Source: Vagococcus lutrae
Lineage (GTDB): Bacteria > Bacillota > Bacilli > Lactobacillales > Vagococcaceae
Reading direction: 5' to 3'
Assembly (NCBI RefSeq): GCF_003987555.1
Contig: NZ_NGJW01000001.1
Location: forward strand, 186,001-250,000
DNA length: 64,000 nt
In this document: positions 62,748 to 64,000 of the stretch, one piece after another
Numbering within the stretch: the stretch's first letter is position 1
Layout of the letters: every line of letters starts with the position of its first letter
Made by a program: the position numbers and the translations under genes
Notes under the pieces: model-generated
What the model saw: the letters and a program-made list of their open reading frames with translations, nothing else
Told to the model about the DNA's origin: nothing
The model's database searches: none

Positions 62748-62972
62748 TTATTTTGCTGCTTCAGCTTGCAAGTATAACACACTACCCCATGGTTGTGCTT
62801 TTATCGCGTCTTTGGCTATTTTAGCGGCACGGTCTAAATCACTCGCATTTGTTTCAAAATACAGTTTAATCCCTTTTTTCTCTTTAAATGAGAAGGTCAT
62901 GTCTTCTTGGTTTAAGCTGTTTAATAGTTCAATAATATTATCGTGTTGCATCGCTACGTTAATGACAATCAT
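62748..62972 (-). CDS. Small uncharacterised protein (74 aa)
   Basis: 74 residues with a strong AAAGGAG site. It starts MIVINVAMQHDNIIELLNSL and has an alpha/beta pattern with ASDLDRAAKIAKDAIK, ending in QAEAAK. No family recognised with confidence. Between the PTS IIC gene and the two-TM protein; probably part of the same transcript group, though a hairpin lies between it and the IIC gene. Confidence 0.65.
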   Translation of the reverse strand: MIVINVAMQHDNIIELLNSLNQEDMTFSFKEKKGIKLYFETNASDLDRAAKIAKDAIKAQPWGSVLYLQAEAAK

Positions 62973-62991
62973 GTTTTTCTCTCCTTTAAAT

Positions 62992-63031
62992 AAGAAAGGT
63001 TACTGAAGAGACTTCAGCAACCTTCTTTTTT
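62992..63031 (-). terminator. Hairpin after PTS IIC gene
   Basis: Stem AAGAAAGGTT-CTGAAG / CTTCAG-AACCTTCTT with one internal mismatch, followed on the minus strand by TCTTATTT. The T-tract is modest, so termination may be partial and the next small genes could be read through. Confidence 0.7.
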
Positions 63032-63034
63032 GTT

Positions 63035-64000
63035 TTATTCTTCTGGTTGCATCTTGTTGGCTGCAATAACAAATGGTGCCCAGATTAAGAATGTCGCAAT
63101 CATCGCTACAAGTGAAACGATTGGCGCACGCCAGTCAGCACCTGTTGCTAAGAATGGTAATAATAGTGGTGGAACTACCCATGTCACGGCTTGTGATACA
63201 GGGGCAACTAACCCAGCAGAGGTTGCTAAGTAACCGATAGCTGTTGAAACAACTGGAGCTAATAGGAATGGAATAAACATAATCGCATTTAATACGATTG
63301 GTAAACCAAACATAATTGGTTCGTTAATGTTGAATATACCAGGTCCTAAAGCTAATTTACCGATAGTTAAGTAGTCGGCACGTTTAGAGAAGATTAAAAT
63401 AGCAAGGATAAGGGTAATTGTACCACCTGATCCACCAAACATTGTGAAGGCGTCAAATGAACCACGTACCCACATAAATGCTTTGCCATCTTCAATCGCT
63501 GCTAAAACAGCCTCTGTACCTGTTTTACCTGCATAACCTTTTTGGAAAATATCAATGTTAATTAATTGAGCTTGTCCAAAGACACCTTCTAAGATTGGTG
63601 CCATAACGTTTGTTCCGTGAATTCCGAAGAACCAGAACAATTGAATCATTAATTGAATTAGGATAACTGCTCCTAGACCTTGAGAGACACCCATTAATGG
63701 TTTCGCAATGGTTTCTTGCACCCAATCAATAAATAATTGGCCGTCCATTAAGTTTGTAAAGAAGTAGTTGAAGATAGCGATAATGTACAATGAAGCTGTT
63801 GCTGGAATAATCGCAGCGAAAGCTTTAGATACAGCTGGTGGCACGCTATCTGGTAATTTAATTGTAATATTTTTTTGCATTAATTTAGCAAAGATAATCA
63901 CTGAGACAAAACCTAAAATCATTGCAGTAAAGAACGCGTTACCATTCAAGTGGTCAAGTTTTAACCAACCCCATGAATTGTTTGTAATCGTTGTAAAGAC
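63035..64000 (-). CDS. PTS cellobiose-type EIIC component (partial, 5' end cut)
   Basis: 322 residues are visible; the frame stays open to the window edge (VFTTITNNSWGWLKLDHL precedes the apparent internal start). It is a polytopic sugar channel of the lactose/cellobiose PTS family: QLFWFFGIHGTNVMAPIL, FMWVRGSFDAFTMFGGSGGT and the conserved GIFNINEPIMFGLPIVLN substrate region. It imports and, with EIIA/EIIB, phosphorylates a beta-glucoside or diacetylchitobiose-like sugar. The sugar cannot be told. Confidence 0.92.
   Translation of the reverse strand, partial: VFTTITNNSWGWLKLDHLNGNAFFTAMILGFVSVIIFAKLMQKNITIKLPDSVPPAVSKAFAAIIPATASLYIIAIFNYFFTNLMDGQLFIDWVQETIAKPLMGVSQGLGAVILIQLMIQLFWFFGIHGTNVMAPILEGVFGQAQLINIDIFQKGYAGKTGTEAVLAAIEDGKAFMWVRGSFDAFTMFGGSGGTITLILAILIFSKRADYLTIGKLALGPGIFNINEPIMFGLPIVLNAIMFIPFLLAPVVSTAIGYLATSAGLVAPVSQAVTWVVPPLLLPFLATGADWRAPIVSLVAMIATFLIWAPFVIAANKMQPEE

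Noticed and set aside
1-64000. CRISPR arrays, transposases, phage or plasmid genes
   Set aside because: No regularly spaced repeats, no transposase or integrase motifs, and no phage structural genes seen in any frame I read.

Overview
The window reads as chromosome of a low-GC Gram-positive bacterium of the order Lactobacillales, most like the Enterococcaceae (a Vagococcus-like genome is my guess, not proven). The basis is the combination of two WxL/DUF916 surface-protein operons, an Mga-type regulator, MprF, PepS-type M29 aminopeptidase, a cellobiose-type PTS with a DUF3284 protein, strong AGGAGG ribosome sites and AT-rich spacers. Most genes lie on the minus strand.

Layout. 1-3.9 kb: a sugar ABC importer (two permeases, the first cut by the window edge, and a binding lipoprotein) with a LacI-family regulator. 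4.0-6.2 kb: a DUF402 nucleotide phosphatase, a lipoprotein with a degenerate metallo-beta-lactamase fold and a DoxX protein. 6.3-12.7 kb: first WxL operon (lectin-like WxL protein, small anchor protein, DUF916 protein, own sortase, two small WxL proteins). 13.1-17.8 kb: mprF, mutY, recX. 17.9-20.0 kb: a ComK-like gene divergent from a sigma-70-like factor that is followed by a DUF1659/DUF2922 pair. 20.1-22.2 kb: galE and mnaA, convergent. 22.4-36.0 kb: a complete Wzy-dependent capsule operon (cpsC, cpsD, cpsB, priming transferase, glycosyltransferases, polymerase, flippase, glf, ugd, LCP ligase, galU), AT-rich in the middle. 36.3-42.2 kb: second WxL operon and a divergent Mga-like regulator. 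42.2-57.6 kb: a wall teichoic acid operon (tagH, tagB, tagA, tagG, tagF, then two tagD + giant fusion-enzyme units), an LCP ligase and divergent tagO. 57.6-64 kb: housekeeping genes (YihY, map, flavodoxin, TetR, M29 aminopeptidase, tRNA-Arg) and the edge of a cellobiose-type PTS region.

How the parts fit. Most of the window builds or decorates the cell envelope. GalE, GalU, Ugd and Glf supply UDP-Gal, UDP-Glc, UDP-GlcA and UDP-Galf to the capsule. MnaA supplies UDP-ManNAc to TagA, and TagO makes the lipid-linked GlcNAc that TagA extends, so the teichoic acid pathway is spread over both ends of the cluster. Two LCP proteins, one per pathway, could attach capsule and teichoic acid to peptidoglycan. 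WxL proteins bind the wall non-covalently and MprF adds lysine to lipids.

The most unusual elements are the two paralogous proteins of about 1,170 residues, in which a TagF-type glycerophosphotransferase is fused to a GT-B glycosyltransferase whose two halves are separated by about 350 residues of GW/SH3-like repeats, each encoded next to its own tagD. The second is the ComK-like gene divergent from a ComX/SigH-like sigma factor. The third is the WxL operon with its own two-TM sortase and a non-standard IPKLGD sorting signal.
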